Shown: one piece after another, positions 48,139 to 56,023 of the stretch
Layout of the letters: each line of letters opens with the position of its first letter
How positions within the stretch are numbered: the stretch's first letter is position 1
Assembly (NCBI GenBank): GCA_964530695.1
Contig: CAZGYQ010000001.1
Location: 1-64,000, forward strand
Length of the DNA stretch: 64,000 nucleotides
From: VFBF01 sp964530695
Lineage (GTDB): Bacteria > Pseudomonadota > Alphaproteobacteria > Caulobacterales > Aquidulcibacteraceae
Reading direction: 5' to 3'
Position numbers and translations under genes: made by a program
Notes under the pieces: model-generated
Told to the model about the DNA's origin: nothing
Databases searched by the model: none
What the model saw: the letters and a program-made list of their open reading frames with translations, nothing else

Positions 48139-48771
48139 TCAGGCGGCGAGCTTCAACGCGGCGTCCGGCGCGGGGCGCTGCATCTCCAGCGCCTCGTCGG
48201 CCGGCGCGGTGAGCCAGGCGTCCCAGTCCGCGCGCGGGAGGATCACCGGCATCGCCTTCGGGTGGATCGGCGCGACGACGCCGTTCGGCTCGCAGGTGAG
48301 GAAGGCGAAGAGCTGATGCTCGCCCTCCACGGGGTTGGCCTTCGTCCCGCGCGCACCCGTCCATGGCCGCCAGATGCCGGCGAGGCCGAAGAGCGCGCCG
48401 TCCGTCGGCTCGAACCAGCGCTCGCCCTTCGGCGGCTGCGGGCTCCATTCGGAGAACGCCGTCGCCGGCACGATGCAGCGCCACTCGGGCTTCAGCCAGG
48501 TGCGCCAGAAGGCGGACTTCACGTTTCGCACGTTGGTGACGACGTTGCCTTGCACCGGCGGGAAGCCCCAGCGCATGAGGTCGGGGATGACGACGCCGTT
48601 CTCGTCGAAGCGGGCGACCACGGCCTCGCGGTCGGGGTAGACGTCGGTCTTCAGCGCATCGATGCGATCGCCGAGGCGGATTCGGATGCGCGTCTCGGAG
48701 AACTCCTCGTAGCCGTAGCGCTCCATCTCGAGACCCGCCTTGCGGATGTCGGCGCGATAGTGGTTGCACAT
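48139..48771 (-). CDS. SOS response-associated peptidase (SRAP/HMCES/YedK family)
   Basis: A 210-residue enzyme that forms a covalent thiazolidine link to abasic sites in single-stranded DNA. Seen: catalytic Cys2 exposed after Met removal (M-C-N-H-Y), Asn80 or Asn83 in T-N-V-R-N-V, Glu108 in A-F-S-E-W, and His170 in I-H-P-K-A-M-P. The length fits the family. In the prophage it may protect single-stranded replication intermediates or escape abasic-site-based defence; family function is known, phage role is inference. Confidence 0.93.
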   Translation of the reverse strand: MCNHYRADIRKAGLEMERYGYEEFSETRIRIRLGDRIDALKTDVYPDREAVVARFDENGVVIPDLMRWGFPPVQGNVVTNVRNVKSAFWRTWLKPEWRCIVPATAFSEWSPQPPKGERWFEPTDGALFGLAGIWRPWTGARGTKANPVEGEHQLFAFLTCEPNGVVAPIHPKAMPVILPRADWDAWLTAPADEALEMQRPAPDAALKLAA

Positions 48772-48793
48772 CCGGTCCGCTCCCGGCTCACCG

Positions 48794-48880
48794 TCAGCGC
48801 CGCGCCATCACGGCGCCGGCGAGCACGATGAACGGCGACAGCGCCACGAGCGCGAGGTTGGCGGCGAGCTCCCATGCCAT
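48794..48880 (-). CDS. Possible small membrane peptide (28 aa)
   Basis: ATG at 48880 opens a 28-residue frame that is almost wholly one hydrophobic helix ending in M-A-R-R. It is upstream of the HMCES-type gene. A longer frame from 49003 would cross the integrase arm sites and is less likely. Low confidence because of size. Confidence 0.25.
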   Translation of the reverse strand: MAWELAANLALVALSPFIVLAGAVMARR

Positions 48881-48918
48881 GCGGCCATCGAACACCGGCG
48901 GCGGCGGGCTGTCGAGAC

Positions 48919-48943
48919 TGTGCCCACATTCTGTGCCCACTTT
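48919..48943 (+). promoter_or_regulatory. Paired 12-bp repeats, candidate integrase arm sites (attR side)
   Basis: TGTGCCCACATT (48919-48930) and TGTGCCCACTTT (48932-48943) match the tandem TGTGCCCAGTTT pair near attL. They are the other half of a likely integrase-binding set. The surrounding 302 bases (48772-49073) hold no convincing gene. Confidence 0.6.
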
Positions 48944-49073
48944 CGGGGCCGCTCGGGTCCTGTTCGTTCTCAACGGGACCGAATCGTACCTCTGATGTTC
49001 CACTCCGGATCGCGATGCAACCCTTGCGCACCATGGGGTTCACGGCTTTCCGGCCGGAGCGGCCTACAAACGG

Positions 49074-49127
49074 GCACCGCATTCGTAATGCGGGGGTCAG
49101 GTGTTCGAGTCACCTAAGCGGCACCAT
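49074..49127 (+). repeat. Prophage attachment site attR (54-bp core)
   Basis: An exact copy of the attL core, comprising the 3' part of tRNA-Thr. It is a tRNA fragment, not a gene. It marks the right end of the prophage. Confidence 0.95.
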
Positions 49128-49193
49128 TGTCTCCAAGGTCCTTGCCAACTTTCCATCGTCGCGACGGATAGACTGCGCGCGCGTTCGCCGCCC

Positions 49194-49589
49194 CTAGCGC
49201 ACCGTGAACCGCAACATCCCGCTCATCTGATGGCCGCCGCCCGTCGCGTTCCATTGCACCTGGTAAGAGCCGGCGATCAGCGCGGGCAGAGCGACTGCGT
49301 AGGACGTGGTCGCCGTTTGCGGCCGGCGGAATGTGGCCCGTACAGGCGCGCCTTGCGGCCCCGTGATCGCGACGGTTTGCAGGATGACCGGGTGCGCGAA
49401 CGCCAAGGACAAGGTTCGCGGCGCGACGGACAAGACCGCGCCGTCCTGCGGGGTCGATGATGCGAGCATGTCCGCACCGCCCGACGCGGTCTGAGCGCCA
49501 TGTCCTCCGTGGGAGCCGCCCTGCGCCAGAACCGGCGCGGCGGATGCAAGGAGCAGGGTCAGTGCGATGAGTGCTGCACGCGCCAACAT
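49194..49589 (-). CDS. copC: CopC-domain periplasmic copper-resistance protein
   Basis: A 131-residue protein with a signal peptide (M-L-A-R-A-A-L-I-A-L-T-L-L-L-A-S-A-A-P-V-L-A) and a CopC beta-sandwich: S-T-P-Q-D-G-A-V-L-S, then P-R-T-L-S-L-A-F-A-H-P-V, and L-I-A-G-S-Y-Q-V-Q-W late. The mature N-terminus lacks the usual first His of CopC; instead a short Gly/His stretch (G-S-H-G-G-H-G) may bind copper. ATG at 49589 is chosen because it gives the signal peptide. Last gene of the copA-copB-copC operon. Confidence 0.85.
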   Translation of the reverse strand: MLARAALIALTLLLASAAPVLAQGGSHGGHGAQTASGGADMLASSTPQDGAVLSVAPRTLSLAFAHPVILQTVAITGPQGAPVRATFRRPQTATTSYAVALPALIAGSYQVQWNATGGGHQMSGMLRFTVR

Positions 49590-49606
49590 GAGTATTCTCT
49601 CCGCAT

Positions 49607-50299
49607 TCAAAACCAGAGTCTGAGACCAAACCGGATCGATGATGTTTCTACGTCCTCGCCGCCTGCGCGCAGACGGGAAGCTGTCTCGCCAAGCGCCCGC
49701 TCCCACACCACGTCCACATAGGGCGCGAACGCGCTTGTGAACTGGTAGCGAAGCTGGGCGCCGGCTTCGGCGTCGCTGACCCCCGCGCCGATTTTGCGTT
49801 CGGGAATATCCTGACCGTAGGCATTGATCTCGATGTGCGGCTCCAGGATCAGGCGTTGCGTGAAAAGGAGTTCAAGGCTCTGCTTCAGCCGCGCGCTGAC
49901 GTCCCCTTCCTCGCTCACGAACGCCGTGGCCTCGGTTTCGAACTGGTAGGGCGCAAGACCCTGAACGCCCAGCGCCAGATAGGTGGTTGTCTCAGGCTCG
50001 AGATCGACGCGAACGCCCACCTGCACATCCCAGAACTCGGCAACGTTTCGGCTCCAGAACGCCTGGATTTCCGCGCGCTGCGCGTCGTTACCTTCGATCT
50101 CGCCTTCGGACTTCAGCCAGAGGCGGTTGACGTCCCCGCCAATCCAGCCTTCCGCGTCCCAATTGACGATATCCTCGCCGTCGATCCGCGATCCGTCGAC
50201 TTCCGCGCGCAACGTGTGGAACACCTGCCCGCCCTCACCTGCAAGAGCAGGCGACGCCATCGAGAGTGCTGCGCCGAGCACGAGACAAGCGGCGCGCAT
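49607..50299 (-). CDS. copB: Copper resistance protein B (outer membrane)
   Basis: A 230-residue protein with a signal peptide and alternating beta pattern that ends in F (L-R-L-W-F), typical of an outer-membrane barrel. CopB family features include H-T-L-R-A-E-V-D, the W-I-G-G-D-V-N-R-L-W-L-K-S-E-G-E segment, and Q-R-L-I-L-E-P-H-I-E-I-N-A-Y-G. The N-terminal Met/His-rich region of many CopB proteins is absent, so this is a short form. Start shares a base with the copA stop. Confidence 0.92.
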   Translation of the reverse strand: MRAACLVLGAALSMASPALAGEGGQVFHTLRAEVDGSRIDGEDIVNWDAEGWIGGDVNRLWLKSEGEIEGNDAQRAEIQAFWSRNVAEFWDVQVGVRVDLEPETTTYLALGVQGLAPYQFETEATAFVSEEGDVSARLKQSLELLFTQRLILEPHIEINAYGQDIPERKIGAGVSDAEAGAQLRYQFTSAFAPYVDVVWERALGETASRLRAGGEDVETSSIRFGLRLWF

Positions 50300-51999
50300 C
50301 AGTGCGCTCCATGCCGATGGGGTGCGGGCGGGGGTTGCGCTGCGGGCGCGTTTTCATTGCTGCGCGCGACAACCACCCGACTCATCATCCCGGCGTTCAT
50401 GTGGTAGAGAAGGTGGCAGTGAAACGCCCATTCGCCGGGCTCGTCAGCCGTCAAAAGCACCGAGTAGGTTTGCCCCGGCGCGACGCTGACGATGTGCTTG
50501 TCTGGAAGGCGCTCTGCCGGCTGCCCGTTTTCGAGTTCGACAAACATGCCGTGCAGATGCATGGGGTGCGCCATCATCGTCTCATTGATGAAGGTAAGAC
50601 GCACCCGCTCGCCGTAGCGCAACTGGATAGGTTGCGCCCGTTCCATGGTCTCGCCATTGAGTGTCCAGATATAGCGATTCATCTGCCCGCCTAGGCGCAC
50701 CATGATTTCGCGTTCCGGCGCGCGCAAATCCGCTTGTGGCGCCGCGGACGCAAGATCTGCATAGGACAGAACACGGGAGTCGGCCGGAAACTCCGAACCC
50801 CAGCCGAACGTACGGCCGGTACCGTCAACGCCGCCCTCCGCGCCGAGCCCGGAGGCCATTTCCGTCATGCCTCCATGGTCCATACCGCCCATGGCGCCAT
50901 GATCCATTCCGCTCATCTGGCCATGGTCCATCATCGCATCTCCGCCGGCGTGGCCCATGCCCATGTCGGACATCGTGAGCACCGCGCGGGGTCGCATCGC
51001 CGGGACCGGCGCCTGCATGCCTGCGCGCGGCGCGAGCGTAGAGCGCGCGAAACCGGTGCGATCCATGGATTCCGCGAATAGCGTGTAGGCTATGTCCTCG
51101 CTCGGTTCGACGATCACGTCGTAGGTCTCGGCGACGGCGATGCGCATTTCGTCAACGACCACAGGCGAAACCGCGCGTCCGTCCGCCGCCACGATTGTCA
51201 TCTTGAGACCTGGAATGCGCAGGTCGAAATAGGTCATCGCCGAGCCGTTGATGAGTCTCAGGCGCACGCGCTCGCCGGCGCGAAACAGGAAGGTCTCGTT
51301 GTCAGCGGCGGAACGGCCGTTGATCAGGAAGGTGTAGTTGGTCACGTCCGCGAGATCGGTCGGGTCCATCCGCATCTGACCCCACGCCGCGCGATCCTTC
51401 ATCGCTTCGCCCAATCCGAACGCGCGGGCGTCGCGGATGAAATCCCCAATCGTTCGGCGGCCGCGACCATAGTAGCCGTGGCGCGTCTTCAGATGATTGA
51501 GCACGGTTTGCGGGTGTTCGTTCGTAAAGTCAGAAAGAAACACCACATGGTCGCGCTCTGGCGGACTGGCTTCCGGCATCGCGGGATCGATGATCAATGG
51601 AGCGTAGATCCCCATCTGATCCTGCATTCCGGAGTGCGAATGGTACCAGTATGTGCCGCTTTGGCGGATGTGGAACCGGTAGGTGAAGCTCTCGCCTGGA
51701 GCGATGCCGGGAAACCCGTTGAATCCCGGCGAACCATCCATCTCTCCGGGCAACAGCAGGCCGTGCCAGTGAAGCGAAGTCGGCTGGTCCGAATTGTTTC
51801 TGACATTGATGACAACATCTTCGCCCTCGCGAAAGCGAAGCGTCGGGCCTGGCAACTGCCCGTTGATCGTCATGCCCTGTGCGGTTCGCCCAGCGATGGC
51901 GACGCGCGCATCGTCAATCACGAGGTTGTACTCGTCCGCCAGCGCCGGAGCGACTGTGGCCAGTATTGCAGAGGCGACCAAGAGCGCAGCTGGGCGCAT
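50299..51999 (-). CDS. copA: Multicopper oxidase CopA
   Basis: A 566-residue periplasmic oxidase that turns Cu(I) into less harmful Cu(II). Copper-site motifs are visible: H-W-H-G-L-L, W-Y-H-S-H-S, H-P-M-H-L-H-G and W-A-F-H-C-H-L-L-Y-H-M-N-A-G-M. A Met/His-rich insert (M-D-H-G repeats) lies about two thirds along. The signal peptide looks Sec-type (no twin-Arg), unusual for CopA. ATG at 51999 is chosen because AGGA lies ahead; one at 52017 would add six residues. First gene of the operon. Confidence 0.95.
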   Translation of the reverse strand: MRPAALLVASAILATVAPALADEYNLVIDDARVAIAGRTAQGMTINGQLPGPTLRFREGEDVVINVRNNSDQPTSLHWHGLLLPGEMDGSPGFNGFPGIAPGESFTYRFHIRQSGTYWYHSHSGMQDQMGIYAPLIIDPAMPEASPPERDHVVFLSDFTNEHPQTVLNHLKTRHGYYGRGRRTIGDFIRDARAFGLGEAMKDRAAWGQMRMDPTDLADVTNYTFLINGRSAADNETFLFRAGERVRLRLINGSAMTYFDLRIPGLKMTIVAADGRAVSPVVVDEMRIAVAETYDVIVEPSEDIAYTLFAESMDRTGFARSTLAPRAGMQAPVPAMRPRAVLTMSDMGMGHAGGDAMMDHGQMSGMDHGAMGGMDHGGMTEMASGLGAEGGVDGTGRTFGWGSEFPADSRVLSYADLASAAPQADLRAPEREIMVRLGGQMNRYIWTLNGETMERAQPIQLRYGERVRLTFINETMMAHPMHLHGMFVELENGQPAERLPDKHIVSVAPGQTYSVLLTADEPGEWAFHCHLLYHMNAGMMSRVVVARSNENAPAAQPPPAPHRHGAH

Positions 52000-52532
52000 G
52001 GGGTTTTCCTGTTCCATTAGGTCCCGAGATCAGGACGCCGCGGAGCGCATTGCAATCCCTCACTCGCCTTGCCGGCGAGGCGCTCCGCAACTGCGCGCCT
52101 GCCGCACCAAGCGCGTCGCTCGGCCGCTTTGGCGCTCGGGCCCAGCGCCTGCCAGGCGTCCTTGTGCCAAGCAAAGGCACCCCTGCCGCCGACAATGACA
52201 GGGCAATGGTAGAGGCCTGTCAGTCAGGTTTGCATGGCATTTGACTCACGGGCAATTTAGGTCACCTTCGTTCGCCTGCCGCCGTGGTCCCCCGCCGAGT
52301 CCCCCACCGCCAACGCCCAGCTGATCTGGACGGGGTCCGCGCCAGTCAATGTACTCTTCGGGCGCCAGAAGCCGACAACTCCGGTGTTGTTCAACATCTT
52401 GCCCATGTTGGCCCGCGTTTTCAATGTTCCGTCGCCACATCCTCCGGAAAAGTTCACGTCGGCTACCGCAAACCGTTAACGTGGAGAAATAGAACCGCCC
52501 AATCGCATCTGCCGCGATCCACGGGGGTTTCA
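52000..52532. promoter_or_regulatory. Intergenic region between copA and TonB receptor
   Basis: No convincing gene. Near copA it holds a 9-bp inverted repeat (52040-52048 with 52080-52088) enclosing a further GC-rich palindrome around 52066-52080, so the copA leader could form a stable structure or a regulator site. Promoters for the two divergent genes must lie here; none is clear enough to place. Confidence 0.5.
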
Positions 52533-55241
52533 ATGATCTTTCGCCGCAAACTAGAACTGCTCGCCCAGGCCGCCTTCTTCTGGTCGGCGCTCGCTGCGCC
52601 ATTTACCGCCACCGCGAATGCCCAGACAACCACCGTAGCCGACTCCGCTGCCGCCGCGACGACGGAAGACGAGATCGTCGTCACCGCAACCCCGATCCGC
52701 GACAGCCTTGAGCGCTCCCTTGAGATCCAGCGCAAGGCGGACAACATCGTCAACGTGATCGCCGCCGACACCATCGGGCGTTTTCCCGACGCCACCGCGG
52801 CGGGCGCGCTTTCCCGTCTCCCCAGCGTCGGCGTTCAGCGCGACCAGGGCCAGGAGCGCTACATCCAGGTCCGCGGCGCGCCAACCCGCTGGTCGGCGGT
52901 GTCCCTCGACGGCATCAACGTCCTCGGCGCCGAAGACCGAATCTTCCGCTTCGACTCCGTCCCCGCGGTGCAGATCAGCCAGCTCGAACTCAACAAGACA
53001 CTGACGCCGGAAATGCCGGCCGAGGCGCTCGCGGGCCGTGTCAACATCGTGAGCTACTCGCCGATGAGCAACGACGGCTTCCACGCCTACGTGGACGGCG
53101 GTTACGGCATGGGCGATCTCGGCGACGGGCCGGCGAAGCAGTACGCGGCGCGCCTGTCCTGGGCCAACGACATGTTCGGCCTCAGCCTGAGCGGTTCCCA
53201 CTTCTCCTTCGAGCAGCACACCGACAACTCCGAGCCGCGGTTCGACGCCGTCGGCATGTCGCAGCTGCGAATCACGAAATACGTGATCGAACGCCAAACC
53301 GAGTCCTACTCGGCAAAGCTTGAATTCGAGCCTTCCCCGGACCACCACTTCTCGCTGACCCATCTCAAGACCGAGTTCAACGATTTCGAAGAGCGCAACC
53401 AGTATCGCTGGCAGTTCAGCCGCGCGCTGTCGGGCACCCGCAACTTCGAGACGGCCGATCTTGTCGGCGTGCCGCAGGAAGCGGCGTACGAAGACGGCAT
53501 CTACTCGAACGGCGTGTACTACACGGTCCTGCACGGCGAGCACGAGCTTGGCGGCTGGAAGGCTGACTGGAACGTCGCCTACACGACCACCGAGTTCAAC
53601 ACCAACACTCCCGGCGTCATCCGCACGACATCCAACGTGCTCAATGCCCCAACAGCCGCCACCGCACCGCTGCTGCCGTCGGTGCACATCAACGTAAACG
53701 CCATTGCCGGCGGCATCCCGAACGTCACGCTCTACAGCACGGTGAGCAATGGCGCAGGCGGCTTCGTGCGCGGACCGGCGATCCTCGCGTCCGTGAACGA
53801 CGTGCTCGGAAATGTCTTCTACGCGACCGAATTCAGCTCCACGCTCGAAACGGAATCCTGGACCTACAAGGGCGATGTCCGGCGCGACTGGAGCAGCCTG
53901 GGCGCGGAAGCGACGTTTAGCGCAGGTTTCCAGATGGACAGCCGCAGCCAGGACGGCAGCCTGACCGCCCTCGTTCGTCCCGATGGAACGGTCTCTTCGA
54001 ACAACGCCTCGGGCTTCAACCTCGTAACTCAGTCTGCCGCGCTGGGCCTCCCCTGGACGCCGGGCGCCTTCGTCTCCAATGCTGCGTGGGACACGAACTT
54101 CGATTTCGGCTATCTCGGCACCTACGTGCGCTCAGAAGCCATGCTCGATCAGCTCGGTGCACTGATGGCCGCCGCGCGGACAGCCAATGCCGCGGGCGCG
54201 AACATTGCCGTGTTCGGCACGGACCCGCGCTCGATCAACACTGTCGACGAGACCGTAACGTCCGCCTACTTCCAGAACCGCTGGAAATGGAATCGTCACA
54301 CCCTGCTCACGGGCGTTCGCGTCGAACAGACCGAGATCGACACGAAGGGCTTTCTGGCCCAGGGCCTCGTGCCGCTTCACCTCTCCAGCGACGAAGTCGC
54401 CTACTTCCCGAGCCTACACTACAGCTTCGATTACTCGGACGACATCAAGCTGCGCGCCGCGCTGATCAGCGGCCAAGCGCGCCCCAGCCTGAGCGATATG
54501 CAGGCGACGGTTTCGGTCAACGACACCAGCCAGACGATCACGGGCGGCAACCCGTTCATCGTGCCCGAGAAGGCCTACGGCCTCGACCTGTCCGCCGAAT
54601 GGTATTTCGCGCCGGCGTCCATCCTCGCGATCAGCGCCTATCACCGTGAGGTCAAGGACACGCTGTTCGACTCCGGACAGATCGTCGGCGACAGCCGTTA
54701 CGACAGCGGCGGCATCAACCGCGCGAACTACACGCTCTCCTCCGCGGTCAACGGCGGCGACGGCGCGCTGACCGGGGTCGAGCTGACCTACTACCACCCC
54801 TGGAACTTCCTCCCGGGCTGGCTGTCGGGCTTCGGCTTCCAAGGCAGCATCGCGCTCAACACGGGCGAGTTCGATGCCCCCAACGGAGACGGCACCTTCT
54901 CCAGCGTCGAATTCCCCGGCACGTCCGATCGCATCTACAATGCGACGCTCTTCTACGAGAAGTACGGTCTCTCGGCGCGCCTCGTATACCAGTACCGCAC
55001 CGATTGGCTTGACGAGGTCTTCCCGAGCGGAAGCGCGGCGAACTCGAACCTCTACTGGGACGCCACGGAGCGCCTCGATTTTTCGGCTCGCTACCAGGCC
55101 ACCGACGCAGTCAGCCTCTACTTCGACGCCGTGAACATCTTCAACGAATACGGCGTGCGCTATCAGGCGCAAGAAAACCGTCCGTATGAAGTCGAGAGCT
55201 TCGGACGACGCTTCATGGTTGGCGTGCGCGCCAACTTCTGA
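52533..55241 (+). CDS. TonB-dependent outer-membrane receptor
   Basis: A 902-residue receptor: signal peptide to about residue 31 (A-T-A-N-A-Q), a TonB box-like E-D-E-I-V-V-T-A, an N-terminal plug (I-G-R-F-P-D-A-T-A-A-G-A-L-S-R-L-P-S-V-G-V-Q-R-D), and a C-terminal barrel ending in aromatic F. The plug pattern is that of the large family in Caulobacterales and Sphingomonadales that takes up sugars, siderophores or other ligands. The substrate is not shown by neighbours. A terminator follows. Confidence 0.93.
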   Translation: MIFRRKLELLAQAAFFWSALAAPFTATANAQTTTVADSAAAATTEDEIVVTATPIRDSLERSLEIQRKADNIVNVIAADTIGRFPDATAAGALSRLPSVGVQRDQGQERYIQVRGAPTRWSAVSLDGINVLGAEDRIFRFDSVPAVQISQLELNKTLTPEMPAEALAGRVNIVSYSPMSNDGFHAYVDGGYGMGDLGDGPAKQYAARLSWANDMFGLSLSGSHFSFEQHTDNSEPRFDAVGMSQLRITKYVIERQTESYSAKLEFEPSPDHHFSLTHLKTEFNDFEERNQYRWQFSRALSGTRNFETADLVGVPQEAAYEDGIYSNGVYYTVLHGEHELGGWKADWNVAYTTTEFNTNTPGVIRTTSNVLNAPTAATAPLLPSVHINVNAIAGGIPNVTLYSTVSNGAGGFVRGPAILASVNDVLGNVFYATEFSSTLETESWTYKGDVRRDWSSLGAEATFSAGFQMDSRSQDGSLTALVRPDGTVSSNNASGFNLVTQSAALGLPWTPGAFVSNAAWDTNFDFGYLGTYVRSEAMLDQLGALMAAARTANAAGANIAVFGTDPRSINTVDETVTSAYFQNRWKWNRHTLLTGVRVEQTEIDTKGFLAQGLVPLHLSSDEVAYFPSLHYSFDYSDDIKLRAALISGQARPSLSDMQATVSVNDTSQTITGGNPFIVPEKAYGLDLSAEWYFAPASILAISAYHREVKDTLFDSGQIVGDSRYDSGGINRANYTLSSAVNGGDGALTGVELTYYHPWNFLPGWLSGFGFQGSIALNTGEFDAPNGDGTFSSVEFPGTSDRIYNATLFYEKYGLSARLVYQYRTDWLDEVFPSGSAANSNLYWDATERLDFSARYQATDAVSLYFDAVNIFNEYGVRYQAQENRPYEVESFGRRFMVGVRANF

Positions 55242-55271
55242 TCGGCGGTTTCCGAACCGATCAATGCAGAG

Positions 55272-55307
55272 GGGCCCGATCCGACCGGATCGGGCCCTTC
55301 CCTTGTT
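55272..55307 (+). terminator. Rho-independent terminator after TonB receptor
   Basis: An 11-bp perfect stem (55272-55282 with 55287-55297), loop GACC, followed by TTCCCTTGTTT. It also separates the convergent GST gene. Confidence 0.75.
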
Positions 55308-55351
55308 TCACCAGCGAATGCGTGTTGACCAACAGTGGTCCAGCGGCGGCC

Positions 55352-56023
55352 TCAGCCGCCAATCGTGTGCGGCCGCACTGTCACGGCCTTGACCACGTGG
55401 TCCAGGAAGGCCTGGCGAGCGCGCAGACGGCCAAGCCATTCCGAAATGTTGGGAGTCGCCGGGAGTTCAAGGACCTCTGGAATCCGCGCGTACCTATGGG
55501 CTGCGACGCCAAGCGAAAGGTCGGCGATCGACAGATGGTCGCCCATCACGAACTGGCGCCCCGCCAGCCTCCGCTCCAGAATGTCCACTGCGGGCAACTC
55601 CCTGAGCACGTCCGGCCGGCAAGAGGCCACCGTCGCGCCAACAGCCCGATAGGCCGATCGCATCCGCCCGATCGCGCCGGCGAAAGTCGACGACCAATCC
55701 ATCCATGCTTCGGCTTCAGCGCGGACGAGGGGCTCTTCCGGCCACAAGACATTGCGCGCGTAAACGCTCGTCAGGTGTCTGATGATCGCGTTCGACTCCC
55801 AGAGCGCCTCCCCGCCCGGCAACACCAGAGTGGGAATGCGTCCGCCGGGATTGAGCGCGCGATAGGATGGATCATCAAGTCCGCCAAACGCGCCGCCAAA
55901 GTCCAGGCGGCGATGAGGAAGACCAAGTTCGCCTATGGTCCACATGACGCGGGCAACCGCGGATGAGTCCGCGCGCCCCAGCACCGTGAACAGGCTGTCG
56001 TCCATATATCTCTCGCAAACCAT
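55352..56023 (-). CDS. Glutathione S-transferase family protein
   Basis: A 223-residue protein with a thioredoxin-like N-terminal domain (L-G-R-A-D-S-S-A-V-A-R-V, then G-G-R-I-P-T-L-V-L, E-S-N-A-I-I-R-H-L) and a helical C-terminal domain with the folding motif L-S-I-A-D-L-S-L-G. The E-S-N-A-I pattern is the glutathione-binding turn. Start is ATG at 56023 (overlapping the ABC stop) or at 56005. It is coupled to the ABC exporter, suggesting conjugation plus export of some toxic compound; inference. Confidence 0.88.
   Translation of the reverse strand: MVCERYMDDSLFTVLGRADSSAVARVMWTIGELGLPHRRLDFGGAFGGLDDPSYRALNPGGRIPTLVLPGGEALWESNAIIRHLTSVYARNVLWPEEPLVRAEAEAWMDWSSTFAGAIGRMRSAYRAVGATVASCRPDVLRELPAVDILERRLAGRQFVMGDHLSIADLSLGVAAHRYARIPEVLELPATPNISEWLGRLRARQAFLDHVVKAVTVRPHTIGG

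Larger units (their letters stand above)
6800..49127. mobile_element. Complete lambda-type prophage in tRNA-Thr
   Basis: The element lies between two 54-bp direct repeats and holds integrase, likely excisionase, repressor, replication genes, a full head and tail gene set in lambda order, and holin-like proteins. The gene set and the contractile-free tail (tape measure, G/GT pair, gpJ-like tip) indicate a siphovirus. No interrupted structural gene was noticed, so it may be inducible. No clear endolysin was recognised. Confidence 0.95.

Noticed and set aside
48794..49003. The long (69 aa) form of the small membrane peptide upstream of the HMCES gene
   Set aside because: Its first part would be coded by the integrase arm repeats, and the hydrophobic part begins at the internal ATG; at best the 28-aa form is real.
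49074..49127. A second tRNA-Thr gene
   Set aside because: Only the 3' part from the D arm on is present; the acceptor 5' strand is missing. It is attR.
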